From positions 16,085,778 to 16,149,777 of the forward strand of contig NC_049988.1 of the NCBI RefSeq assembly GCF_000003815.2: a stretch of DNA of 64,000 nt. The letters are read 5' to 3'. The stretch is from Branchiostoma floridae. Its lineage: Eukaryota; Chordata; Leptocardii; Amphioxiformes; Branchiostomatidae. The notes under the pieces were generated by a model. It had not been told where the DNA came from, searched no databases, and was given only the letters and a program-made list of their open reading frames with translations. Of this stretch, positions 33,501 to 44,413 are shown piece after piece. The position numbers and the translations under genes are program-made. Every line of letters begins with the position of its first letter. The stretch's first letter is position 1.

Positions 33501-35770
33501 AGGAAAGTCTTTTCTTACCAAGCATTGTTACCGGAATGCTGCTACAATATAGTATTTTTTGTTTACAGTCTTTATCATACGTGGTAAGTAAAATCCAGCG
33601 TGAGATGTCATTTTATTTCCTTCCCTTGGGACTTGGTAGGTCAATATTTGCCAACTTTACGCGTATATTTACTACAGCAATTCACTTTTCCCTTGAGTAC
33701 CGCGTTGTTTGATTTGCACTCAATCGTTCGAGCATGACTGCGCAATGATGCTGTATGATTAACAAGGCTTGGTTGTCAGAATAAACATGGATACAAATTT
33801 GTGTATTATGCAGAGGTATGATGTGTGCTGCATTGTACATGTGTCGGAATCTGAAATACGACAGAGTATTTTTGGATCAAGATTGCTCCTAGGCTAGTCC
33901 AACATGTACTGGAAGGCAAAATCTCAAATTTCTCCTCTCCTTTCTCTTGTTTTCCTTCTTCCCGTGCGTATTATGCAGAACTAACGAATGAAAATATGCC
34001 AATCCTCCACCCACCCACCCAATAAAAGGGTAGAAAATCGTTACAATTTTTGCCTGCCTATGTTAGTATCACTTTAGACCTTGAGGCGTATGTTGATTCT
34101 TTTCATTTGAGGGCTTACTTCCTCTCTTACTATCTACAATCTATTTCACAATACGATCATAATTCCACTGAAATATTCAAGTGGTATGATCGTTTTAATT
34201 TAAGAACAAGACATGTACCTCAGAGAAGGGAAGGGGGACGTTAACATGTGTGCCAACAACGTTGGAGACTTTCTTTCAGCCCACACCTGACAGTATGCAA
34301 ACATTAACATACTTATCGCCCACCACTTGACCCACCCAAATTCTACACTTCCTCATGAAAAAAGAGCGACATTTCAAGTCACCCGCTGTTCACAAGAAAC
34401 TTGGATGAAGTCTTGCAGTTTCCATAGCTCGACCATGTGACACCACGGCAACGAAAAAAAATCTAAGACTTATTTTAAAGAAAGGACGCGAGTTAATTCT
34501 ATTAAGAAACCGTCTACCGTGCAAGATTTAGTGCCGAAATGCCTCGAGGATTGTTTTCAAATTCGGAGTCCCCATGGCAAAGAAGGCGACTTGTATGCCA
34601 GCCTCAGAAAGAAAAGGACGTATAAATGTGTAAAGTTTTTTTCCTGCAAAGAAATCGATTTCTTTTGTTCCGAATTCCAGCAAGGAAAGAGGAACTCGTC
34701 AGATAGCTAGCTAATTACAGGTTACATAATAAAGGCCTGCTGACGTGTATTATAATTACTTGGAAACCACTTCCCCAACAGACAACTCGATTTTCCCAAG
34801 AGCAAACAAAGTAAGCAGGCGGACATCTCAAACAATGAAGAAGGATGAAGCATTTTCACCCCTGAGTGGTTCTTAATTATTCAGAAGGTTGTTTGTGGCT
34901 GTCTTTCGTTTTCTCTTCAGTAAAGTGGAGACCGGACTTGTTTTGTTGTTATCTTCTAACAACCAAATGTTTAGTAATGCTCCAAGCAAACGCATTTCGT
35001 TCACTATTTCTACACGTCTGTTAGATCGCACAAAAGAGCGAAAAGAATACAATTCCTCAACGTTTGCCAAGTTGTGTTGGTTTTGAAATGGAAAAAAAAA
35101 AAAGATACGGTGGTATTGAAAAGAGAAACTCCGCATCTTTTACGTCTTTGTAGCATAATATTTAGTTACCTTCGCGTTTCTGTTTGTACTTTTTAGAGCA
35201 CGTTAAACGGTACAACAGCTTCTCGCTGCGTGTCCGACATGCAAGACCCGTTTCTTCTCTCTCAAAAGCAAGACGACCACGAAGGAATTTGAAGACTTTT
35301 TTTCTAGCAAAACTTTCGTTCCTAAAACGACAGGGAAGCGACAACGACTACTTCCGCTAAACAGAAGGTCGCCCGCATAATCCGCCCCAAACTTAAACAG
35401 ACGAAAAAAACCTGTTGGATCTGTTTTGGGGCCTGCATAAAAGAATTCAACATGGCTCGAACAAATCAATAAATACGTGGGCGTTACTGGACAAAAAAAA
35501 CAAGTTCTCTTTTCTTCGTTTTCTTAACACTAACTAAAACATCCATTTCCTTACCTCTATTCCCTTGAGCTCTCTTGTCTTTTCCCTGGTTTTGGCCATG
35601 AAGTATATGCCGATGCAGCCCAGCATGGAGACGATCGCGCAGGGCACGCACCCGCCGACTCCCGCCTTCTCGGCATTCTGGCCGGCCGTCACACAGGGCA
35701 CGAAGTAGGTGATGATGCAAATCCCGAAGTTGTTGAAGCAACCGAAGAGACCGTTCTTCCACTCACCCAT
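24472..35770 (-). CDS. PLAC8 family protein (cornifelin/PLAC8-like), 109 residues, three coding exons
   Basis: Splicing 35770-35555, 25929-25861 and 24516-24472 on the minus strand gives 109 residues with all junctions in phase 0. This is the usual length for a PLAC8-domain protein (about 110). The N-terminus MGEWKNGLFGCFNNFGICII is followed by TYFVPCVTAGQNAEKAG, the first cysteine block. Then come a hydrophobic segment with CVPCAIVSMLGCIGIYFMA and a basic TREKTRELKGIE. The second block is DCLMSWFCPLCSIVQVAQEL, and the end is EDVPAGGSMVRE. The two Cys-rich halves around a hydrophobic core define the PLAC8 fold; such proteins are membrane-associated or secreted-surface and their biochemical role is poorly known. 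The first block reads FVPC where most members read FCPC. The first intron is 9.6 kb and repeat-rich. The orthologue is not resolved. Confidence 0.88.
24607..24812. mobile_element. Fold-back element of about 206 bp with arms of about 75 bp
   Basis: CAATCATTGCTTTATTCTC at the left is answered by GAGAATAAAGCAATGGTTG at the right. TGACCGTCTGTCACCTTCTT, then CAGGGCAATTCTGACT, pairs with AGTCAGAATTGCCCTGAAGA, then ACATGACAGACGGTCA. Each arm read outward contains CTGAAGA followed by GACGGTC and CGAAACG (the left arm is diverged). Confidence 0.75.
25125..25335. mobile_element. MITE, sister of 21940-22113
   Basis: AACACTAGTTCACCCTTAAC and GGGGGTAACCTATATCTG at the left are inverted as GGATATAGGTTACCCCACAG and ATAAAGGTGAACAAGCAGTA at the right. 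The interior GACACCACTGTTCACCTACT is also shared with the sister in part. Confidence 0.75.
25861..25929 (-). CDS. PLAC8-like exon 2 (second cysteine block)
   Basis: TTTCAG acceptor and CTCAG|GTAAGC donor bound 69 nt in phase 0-0. It encodes GSFMMDCLMSWFCPLCSIVQ, then VAQ: the CPLC motif and the Q-V-Q region typical of the C-terminal half of PLAC8 domains. It is too short for ordinary ORF listings. Confidence 0.88.
26107..26210. repeat. Perfect 36-bp inverted repeat with 32-nt loop
   Basis: The arm at 26107-26142 (TTTAGATACAATTCAATCTC and onwards) is the exact reverse complement of 26175-26210. Flanking GGTTAGACATCCAGGT links it to a family seen at about 11558-11575 and at the ends of the repeats near 48880 and 55015. 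Confidence 0.9.
28093..29183. mobile_element. Possible TIR element with 23-bp perfect termini
   Basis: GTTAACGGGAGGGGGCCATA (28093-28115 in full) is exactly inverted at 29161-29183. Inside, GGGGTCCAAACTCCG (28341-28355) is inverted with two mismatches at 29141-29155, so one end may be rearranged or two related elements may be nested. No transposase frame was seen. Confidence 0.5.
29691..29862. mobile_element. MITE, TAGTCTCTACCAGGCTCC family, about 172 bp
   Basis: TAGTCTCTACCAGGCTCC at the left and GGAGCCTGTTAGAGGCTA at the right are near-perfect inverted ends. It shares termini with the interrupted copy at 3015-3652. Confidence 0.65.
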
Positions 35771-35806
35771 CTTGAGATGATTCTCAGTAGCTCAGAGAGT
35801 CGCGAT
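35555..35806 (-). CDS. PLAC8-like exon 1 (36-nt 5' UTR and first 72 codons)
   Basis: The TTGACCAG acceptor at 35807-35808 shows that this is not the first exon of the transcript. ATG at 35770-35768 (context CTCAAGATGGG) starts MGEWKNGLFGC. The donor is GATAGAG|GTAAGG, with GT at 35554-35553. A stop in the short UTR supports this ATG as the start. Confidence 0.88.
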
Positions 35807-35950
35807 CTGGTCAAGAAAGAAGAAAGTATGGTTGGAGTAAGACGGTGTGTTGTCTTGTCTCTGTACGTCCTGCCTAGGGCGGATACCACGACCCAACTGA
35901 GATAGGTGTAACCACCTCAGGTAACCAAGACCCCCTACCTGTGGGCCTGC

Positions 35951-36125
35951 TTACCTGGTGAGCATGGTGCCCCGGATGTGCCGAAGACCCAGTCATCCGT
36001 GATCGTTGGTTGCCACGGGCAACGTCCGTCCTTCAAACCCGATACGCTCTTAATGAAGCTCAGCTGAGCTGCTTGTTCTAATCTCAAAGCAGATGTGTGG
36101 ATTCGATAAATGTCTTGCACATCTT
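35951..36125 (-). other. Possible 5' UTR exon of the PLAC8-like gene
   Basis: On the minus strand CTCACCAG|GTAAGC at about 35951 is a strong donor facing the acceptor at 35807. Upstream lies ATGACTGGGTCTTCGGCAC, a short frame that would hit a stop soon after splicing into exon 1. A second strong donor (TTGAGAG|GTAAGT) lies near 39768 and could mark an alternative first exon. The true transcription start is unknown. Confidence 0.35.
36009..36023. promoter_or_regulatory. RFX X-box palindrome GTTGCCACGGGCAAC
   Basis: GTTGCC, a 3-nt spacer and GGCAAC match the X-box consensus GTNRCC-N(0-3)-RGYAAC on both half-sites. It lies about 200 bp upstream, in gene orientation, of the exon carrying the PLAC8-like ATG, within or beside a possible 5' exon. 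Binding is inferred from the motif only. Confidence 0.5.
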
Positions 36126-38895
36126 TTCAAGGAGATTAGATAAAGCTCATGAGTCTAAGTGCGTCTTCCCACATAACGTGCTCACCAGGAGTCCGGTGGA
36201 GAAAAACGCACAGCTTCAGCCAAACATCTGCTTGTAGAAAGCCCAACACACAGATGTGCCTATTCTATGGTCTTCACACATGATAACATAAACCTATTGT
36301 TTTACCGCACTTCTGCTTTCATAGACGATTTTTAAAATTCGGTGCCATGTCTTAAATTCACACAATATTCTAATCTCCAATCCAATCCACCATCTTGTAC
36401 AGCGCCACTATTTCCTACCACGGTCAAACACCTGCAGATTTTTCACTGGCCATTTTTTTCAGAATCGTTCTTAACTGACTGAAAACGCGGACTACCCAAC
36501 GGCAAAGCGGTTATCCTGGGTTTTGTCCTCTCAGCGCTTCAGTCTATTGGAACAGAATGTAAACACCGGGACAGACAGCTGACACCGTAGCGGTACCTGC
36601 CTGGTTTGTCACGTAGCCACAGACTGAAATATTGGAACCTTCAGAAAAGGTCCTTAAGAGGTGCTATAAACTCTGTAGCCATGTCGTATCGACAAACAAA
36701 AGTAAGCTCCTTAGATAGTTTTAGACAAAGTTGCTGACTTAAATTGATGTATGTTATGTTGCGAGATCCCACGTTCGTGCGTTACAAAAGAAGACGTGCG
36801 TTTTGGTCGACCATTTTAGATTTAAAACCGCGTCAGAAAAGCACACGCTTTGTTTAGCAAACTAGTGCGATCTTTCGAACTACACGAGCTATGAACCGCT
36901 CCTTGGCTCTGTACTAAGTGGTCTGGGGTAACCTAGCTTGGTTTGAGGTAACCTAGCTTTGATCGTACAAGGCGAACGTAATCGTACACATGGGTGCAAG
37001 CTGCGCTTAAGTGTGTCCCTTTGTTCTTTAGTCGCTCTGTATTTACTGCCATATTTCTGTAACTGCAAGTGCGTTTTTCTTTTGATTCTAGTCTAGTGTG
37101 TATCATTAGCAATATTTTTCCTAACCCACGTTAAATGCAAAACTTATAAACTCTATTTTAATTTAAGGACATGAAGCCCGAACCCTTCCCTGGCGTCAGC
37201 AAAATGGAAGAAATGTCGAAACCAAACGCATACTCCATAATTTTTCATGTCGTTCAAAATAGCCCCGCCCCGTCCTTGTCCCAAGCCACTTACGTAGGAC
37301 AAGTTCTTTAATAATGCATAACGTACACTCTGTCCTATCTACCAATTTTCATTGTCACGGAAATGCCAACGTAGCAAAAATGAAGTCTCCAAGCAGACGT
37401 GCCAGCTCGATGACAAAAGACGAATTTGTCCAAATAAGTTGCCATGGGATTTCAGTCAGTCTTTTGCAGTCTATCCTGACGGGCAGTTCACTCCTAGGCC
37501 TAACTCCTACCAGACTTTTATTCATAACTTCATCGTCCCCTTTTTATACTATTCTTCCAGCTAGTAGAGACTGGCAAAAAATGCTAAAAAAAGTCCTCGA
37601 GAATCGATTGTAAATTAACAGTTATGGTCGACGGCATAGGTGGCGGAATTTTGGTTGAAAGAAAAACATGTAGACACTGGTCACAGCTGCAGAATTTTCG
37701 CATCAATGTGAAAGAAATATAGAATTGTTAACGGTTACATGCCATGTACAAGTACATGATGGATAGTGATGCCGACACATGAAACCCATTACTAGATTTG
37801 CCAACGCGTAGGCACGAGTATGTATTATACCGTTGACAGACTCGACTGGATGCCGTCAAGCATGTCAGACTTTTGCCGTATCGAAATTTCAGGTCCTTCA
37901 AAACATTTCTGACAGATCTGATTGACAAGCAAACACTGAGAGAAGATATTTACTCGTGTGATGCACTCAGTACAAAAATGTTACCTGTAATGAAAGTTGA
38001 GAGTAGGCGGACAGGTAAACTCGCGGCGTTCTTCCTTGTCGGTTATTTTTGACACACCTGGTTTGGGCAATGTGGCCTCCCTTTAGTATTGACGTCACAG
38101 GGTCAAATTGCCTGAATTGTCGTGCTGTAACCTATGCTGCTCGTTTCTGTTTATCTTGCGTCATAACATGGCAACAAGGAGTAAACGCTAGCTTAGTGTT
38201 ACTTACCATAAGACAATTTATTGTGCAAATGCTGTTACAGTTTAGATCCGAAAATGTTCCAAATAAGTACAAAATCATATGGTTTGCCCTAATGCCCTAA
38301 GGGAATGTGGTTTGGGCGTGAGAGTCATTGAAACGGACCGCCATGGTTACCCTTTGTTTACATCGGATAGCTTACTCTAAACAAAGATGAGAAAAGCGCG
38401 GTTAAAGAAAGGGGCGTGGTCGTAACGCTACTCTAATAGCCTGGGTTCTATCGTTACAGGGCCAGTTTAGTCTCCAAGCAGATGTTAGGAGAGATGGGTC
38501 TTGATGTTTTTTGGCTATGGCATGGATGGAGAGGTGTCGAAAATGATTGAAATGTTAGTATTCCCTCCCTACATCTGCTTTGAGGTCATTGACTTTCGGC
38601 CCTGCCCCTTTCTGTACGGGGGCGGCAAACCTACAAGACCCCATAGGTTGGAGTCACGTCGCCCGATGATGCACACAGATCCCGGATATGACGTTCATGA
38701 TCATCCAGCCGTGCAAGTACGCTCTTTCCTGTCAATTACCTCTTAAACAAGACTCACTGCAATGGGTATACATGTAGGTACTCTCCAAGCAGAGGTTGTT
38801 GGGGGCGGGGCGTGGCCAAACTGACGTCAGGACACGCCCAGGGTCACGTGCTCTCACCACGTGGAAAAAATGGTCGCTGCAAAAATGGTAGAAAT

Positions 38896-39070
38896 CTAAT
38901 CTCCAAGCAGATCCTACGGTAGCATAAGATAGTATCAAAAGCTGCCAGAGGAATGAAGCCGGCTTAGGAGTGTGTTTTGCTACATGGCAAATGGACACCT
39001 CTTGGCTGACTAAACTTCTTGGCCAGTTTGGTACTATCTTATGCCATTGTAGGATCTGCTTGGAGATTAG
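38896..39070. mobile_element. MITE, 175 bp, CTAATCTCCAAGCAGATCCT termini
   Basis: The left end CTAATCTCCAAGCAGATCCT, continuing ACGGTAGCATAAGATAGTA, is inverted at the right as TACTATCTTATGCCATTGTA, then GGATCTGCTTGGAGATTAG, making arms of about 39 bp. TAGAAAT flanks both sides (38889-38895 and 39071-39077), a 7-bp target-site duplication. Confidence 0.85.
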
Positions 39071-39239
39071 TAGAAATCGACCAAAAATACAGATAACACG
39101 CCGGAGGAGTTAACTGACAAGGTACAGTTCGAGACATGTGGAAAAGGCTATGCATTGCATGGTGATATAGGACCTTATCAAACTTATCCTGTGAGTGTGA
39201 CTGATAACAATTCTCCTGGAGCAAGGGGGTTTGCCTGGA

Positions 39240-39453
39240 CCTAATCTCCAAACAGCTGCATGATCCTGCATGGCACCGACTTGTCTCTGATGATGTGTTT
39301 TCTTCGTCTTTCTCGCGAGACGCCTTTCATGACGAGAGGAAAGTTGAAACAAAGATTAGAAAAACGAGGACCACTGCACCGAAAGTACGTCCTCAAAGGC
39401 CCCCAAAAAATACGTACGAAACAAACTGGAGCCATACATCTGCTTGGAGATAC
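39240..39453. mobile_element. Diverged MITE of the CTAATCTCCAAGCAG family
   Basis: CTAATCTCCAAACAGCTGCA at the left and CATCTGCTTGGAGAT at the right are inverted. The interior is unrelated to the 38896-39070 copy apart from the termini. Confidence 0.55.
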
Positions 39454-42439
39454 CTTGCGTGCACGCAAGGCCTGAACTCGAGGTCATTTTCAAGCAGAGG
39501 TGAGATATTTTGGACCGAGACTGTACATGTTTTAATCGGTAATAATAATTGTGGCTTTGAAACGCCTGACTAAAAGATACAAACATTCCAGTATACAGTG
39601 AATACATATATGTTGTTGTAGTACCACAAATCCCGACTTTGCTGCCCCTTTCAGAAACTTTATAAAACTCCCTAGCCCTGCAATTTAGGTTATATTTTGC
39701 TCCGCTCACATGCAATGATCCTCCGTTCGAACCTTGAGGTAAAACCCTAGTTTCACTTCACTTACCTCTCAAGGCGCGTCCAACTGAACAGACTGATTTG
39801 GGAGACGGCGAGGGTAGGATAAACTCCTAGCTGCCCTAGCTATCTGAACGGAGACAACATCCGGGCTGGCTGAGCATCACTACGGACTGCTTGAGATTGA
39901 CGGCTCAAACGATAGTGGCTGTAAAGGGGAGGGTGGAGTGTAAGTTATAGTCCCCACAGCAGGCTCCGCGAGGAGAACTCGCGTCTTTAAAATCATCATA
40001 TTACTGTTTTGTGATTACGATCAGCAGTCTGTAAGGCCTACGTCACATTTCCAAACCGGGGCCCGGCCGGACAGCTTTCGGGAACGAAAGGTATGATATA
40101 AAATACACCAAACTACACAAGACGTAAAGAGAATAGTCATTCACATTGTTTTACGTATACATTTCTATTTTTCGTGTCAACAAACAGCCCAACCAGGTCT
40201 CGGTTTGGAAATATGACGTTAGCCTAAGTCTACTCTTTTCAATGAGAACACATATGAGTCAGTTCATATCAAAAGCAGCAAAGAGTGTATTACAAAATAC
40301 ACACCAAACGGAGACTAGTATCGGGGCTAGTGAATGATGCATTCATTGACACTATCTCTTTGACTGGAGCCTCCTTGTTGATATATGGCGTATCTGGAGC
40401 GCTTTGGATACCATGGACGCCAACATGTCAGCTACGACATGCCTACATGTATCCTCAACAGCACTGAATAGTTGGGTGAGAAGATCGTGACACTTTCTTA
40501 TTGCCCTGGATTTAATAGGCATTAAAGAGGGTTTTGTGATCCAAAAAAATGAGAAGTATGAAAACGTTATTCATAATCATAAGTTACTATCTTCCATCTC
40601 GGAATCTGCTTAGGCTAACCCGACTGGGCTGTTTGGGGAAACGAAAAATATAAATGTATACGTAGAAATATAAACAAATAATCTAATGCCCACGTCTATT
40701 TTCTTTATGTCTTGTTTAGTTCGGTGTCTTTTATATCATACTTATACATACTAATACATATCCTCTGTCTGTGTAAGATCATCATACAGTACTTTCAAAC
40801 ATGTGACATGTGGTCTAAGTTTAAAAACTCACCGACTTTTCGTCCGCTGCTTTGATCTTCTTGAGGCCAAGGAGGTTAAAAATCTTGATTTTTAACCTTG
40901 TTGAGGCCAACTGTCGCACGAGGCCGGGGGATGGTCAAAGACGGGAAGTCGGTCTCCTGCGCCATCCCGTTCCAGTGACTCCCTCCGCACTGGATACTGA
41001 ACATGAATATTATGCCAGCGCAATGAAGAAGACATCATGTTTTAAGTTTAGTTTTGCCAACGTTGTTGTAGATTAACAAAGAAGCGACGAAAAAGGCACA
41101 TATTCGCTCATATCAAAGTCATTCTAGACCGCGCTCATGTACACCTCTATCATAAATACAGCTACATGTGTATTATCACTACTACTTACCACCGTTCCAA
41201 CTATATGAATTCTTTATCTTCAGTGTCGCTTTCTTCAGGCTCATCCGGAGTCTTGACGCTGCGCTGCATAGTCCACGCACGTCTCCTTCCTCAACGCCCA
41301 TTTGACCTAAGGGTCACTGACCTAGTCCATTTCGTCATCTGTCCTCTAGGGCACATCCAGATTTTGACAATAATCGCCTCCTAGCTACAGCATACAATAG
41401 CTTTTTTTTAGAATAAAGAAAACATTTCATATCGCCTCGTACCATTCCTTAAACACGCCGCTTTTTAATTGCATCCAACGGTCGCTGAGCAAGAAATTGT
41501 TGGTGAAGTCTAACGAAGAGTAAACTGCTATCAAAATCAAAGAGCCCACCACCAAATTTAAAAAAAAAAGAAGTAGGGCATTTCGTTTTCATTTCCTTCA
41601 AACGTTCAGTAAAGTCCAACAAGTCCAGATCTCAATTGCACTATTCTTTGATTCATTATGTCGACTCAAAAGTACAACGTACTGGAACAGCTCTATAAAT
41701 TTGTTTACACAAGTTTTAAAGAGGGAGAAGAGACTCTGTAGATTTTAGATGATATAAAATGTAACCTCTTTTCACCTCTAACGTTATCAAGTAATGCATT
41801 TAGCCAATGTTGGCCAACGGAATATGCAATAAAGATCATTGTCATTGATAAAGAATAGCCAATTGATTCTCATAAAAAGTCCTTTTTTCTTCGATCTTAG
41901 ATGTATCGTTTTCAAACAGTGAAGTCTCACCTTTGTCTCACCTTTGTCTCGTTGGACGAGATTCAGTCTCTGCCCCGTTCTGCTAAGAGCCTTGGGTTTT
42001 GCTTTCATCATCATCTTTAGCTCAGTTTAGTCTTTCTCCTATAAAACCTTTCCAAAATCCATCGTCCTCTTGCTATCCGATGAGTCTTCCCACTGAAGTT
42101 TGCGATTTCTTCATGCAATCCTATATGAACGACCGACTGGACAAATGTATATCGACCAAGAGGTCATCCCGCAATTTCGCCCAATCAGCTCTCACCATTC
42201 AACGTCTCCATGGCAACCAGGTAACAGGCACCGTCCGGTGAACCGAAGTGACCTCGTGTGGTACGTACCACTTTTTAGTGTGGCTCAGAGTAGAAAATTA
42301 GTAACTAGTAATTACAGCATATTTTTCCACAATAATAATTTCCAGTGTCTATTATACTAATCAGTAGAATATAAGATGTTGCAACCTGATGTAGTATATC
42401 TTATATAATTTTTCTCTCATATTTAATACATCGAGTAGA

Positions 42440-42627
42440 ACGCACCTCCCCTACGTAAAATGAGATATGGAACATTCCTACCGAGATTTTGCGTCATCGT
42501 TCTATAAACAACATGGCCAGGAGCCAAGGCACAAAAGAACGGAAAATCACCAGTTCGAGATAATTTTCTCGATATGCTGCTCTTTCGTGGTCACCAGGAT
42601 GATTATTTCAACCTCTCCCTGCCCATG
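42440..42627 (+). other. Likely 5' UTR exon of the kelch gene
   Basis: The donor CCCATG|GTAAGT at 42628 is strong. The exon start is not determinable. ATG at 42574-42576 opens an 18-codon frame; spliced to 48417 it would run six more codons and stop at TGA 48435-48437, one base before the kelch start codon. The linkage to the kelch gene is inferred from strand, order and this fit. Confidence 0.4.
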
Positions 42628-44283
42628 GTAAGTGTCTGTTTCTAGTTCAGTCACTTAAAATGTGGTACTAATACGCGAAACAGTTAAACAAGCGATGTTT
42701 ACCGTCACAAACAAGGCAAAGGGGCGTGTTTTCCTTTGGATTGTGTTCGATTCCAAGGCCTATTTTACTTGAACACTGTCTTGCGTCTTTCTTCGTTGTC
42801 ACTCATCAGTCTTAAGCTTTCTTCGAGACTAATACTGCGGGCTTAGAATCCTGGTTGCTGTAAATTTGGAAATTCCTTTGTGCAATTCTTTTAGAGACCC
42901 AACATCATATTTAACTCTGGTTCAGCTGTTATGATGACTTAGCAATTTCATTTGCAATCAGAAATATCCATTTGAATGTTTTCCTCCTTATTGTCATATC
43001 TCTAATCCTACATTCACGCCAAGTCATGTGTCTTACAAATATTGCTATACTTCTCAGGTTTTTCCAATTTTAAGATACCAGTGTTTGGACATTTGTATCA
43101 TGCAAACAGGTGGTTGTTGTTTGACATATGAGAAAAGTGTTTACTTTGGTCATAGGTCAGTAGTTGAACTGGACAACACAGATGAGAGTAAATCATTGGT
43201 TTGATAACATAACAGTGGCGATATATAAGGCAGCCAGTGCAAATTGCACAATAGAAGTGGTTATAGAATGTAAATGCTAGTCACTGTTGTATAGTCTAGT
43301 CTATAGTAATCATATTGATTTCTTTCGTGATGCAATAATTTCTTTCAAGATTCATTTATTTTGTCTCGGAATCAAATTGCATAATAAAAGTACTTTAAGT
43401 AGTTATAGAATATACAGTATTACATAATGCTTAGTCAGAGTTTCTTTAGTGTGTAGTGACCATATTGACTTCTTGAATGTGTGATGCAATGATTTACATC
43501 AACATTGTCCATATAAACTTATGGTTTAAAGTAATATTTCACATTTTTACTAAGAAAGTCCCAAAAAATTGTAGAGGGAAAATTTATATTCTAAGGCCCC
43601 CATGATTCAGTTGCCAGATTTTGTGTCAGAAGATGATCCGTAAAGGGTAAGAGGATAAAGTAGAACCCAGTGTAAATGTTTAATGAGGATAAAAACGGAT
43701 CAGCTGTAAATCAGATGAAGCTTACGTCTTTGAGTCATAATCTTCTATCAACATTCACTTTGATTTAGCAGGACAATTCATTCATCCTACGTTATAACTT
43801 GTAATATATACTTCACCCAATGGAGAGAAGAATTGATTTGCACGTGTGTGTACATGTATATGTGCAAGTATGTGTGTGCATGTGTTTCTGAAGTAGTGAA
43901 GTCTGCCATTTCTGTTTTTGTCTGTTTGACCGGAGCGTGTGTAACGTTATGTGTGTGTGTTTCTGAAATGGTGAAGTCTGAAATACGTAAAGGGGTAAAG
44001 CCTGCTGTCTCTGATTGCCTTATTACTTGATATATTGCAAACTTTTGCAATATTGACTGAAATCGCTCATGATCATATAATAGATCAACTGGCATAAGGT
44101 TAAATCATACTTGTGATATTTTCCATCTGTGAATAGACTAAATAACACCATGTATAAAGATTGAATGATTTAAAGATGTTTGTATGAAATAAGCTAACCC
44201 TATCTAACTCTCGATCTTCATGTCTACCTTGTCCCCCCAACGACCTGGAGGTCAAGGGACTAGGTAGGTAGGTAGGTAGGTAT

Positions 44284-44413
44284 CTGATCTACAAGCAGAT
44301 GTTAAGAGGAGCATTGTGAGGAGAAGGACAGTGCAATGAATTAGAAACAATGATTATGATTGGCAGAAATAGGGCAATGATTATGCAATCTAACATCTGC
44401 TTGGAGATAAGCC
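44284..44413. mobile_element. MITE of the CAAGCAGATGTTA family, about 130 bp
   Basis: CTGATCTACAAGCAGATGTT at the left is inverted as AACATCTGCTTGGAGATAAG at the right. It belongs to the same terminal family as 38896-39070 and directly abuts a GGTA microsatellite. Confidence 0.6.

Larger units (their letters stand above)
25930..35554 (-). other. PLAC8-like intron 1 (9.6 kb), no gene seen
   Basis: This is AT-rich DNA with several fold-back or TIR elements: 26107-26210, 28093-29183, 29691-29862 and a small hairpin at 32087-32132. Many short frames exist, but none has motifs, splice context or codon character of a gene. Patches around 28250-28320 and 28700-28780 are richer in CpG. Confidence 0.5.
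36126..42430. other. Intergenic or upstream region, rich in CTCCAAGCAGAT repeats
   Basis: No conserved coding exon was recognised. Between 37.3 and 39.5 kb the word CTCCAAGCAGA or its complement appears repeatedly (37387, 38471, 38781, 38897, 39050, 39240 and 39436), partly as complete MITEs. Two exon-like minus-strand patches at about 40833-41000 and 41189-41300 are discussed in findings. Confidence 0.45.

Noticed and set aside
35484-35762. A 92-codon minus-strand frame (arginine/leucine-rich) overlapping PLAC8-like exon 1
   Set aside because: It is the alternative frame of the PLAC8-domain exon and reads through the donor; the PLAC8 frame is supported by family motifs and splice phase.
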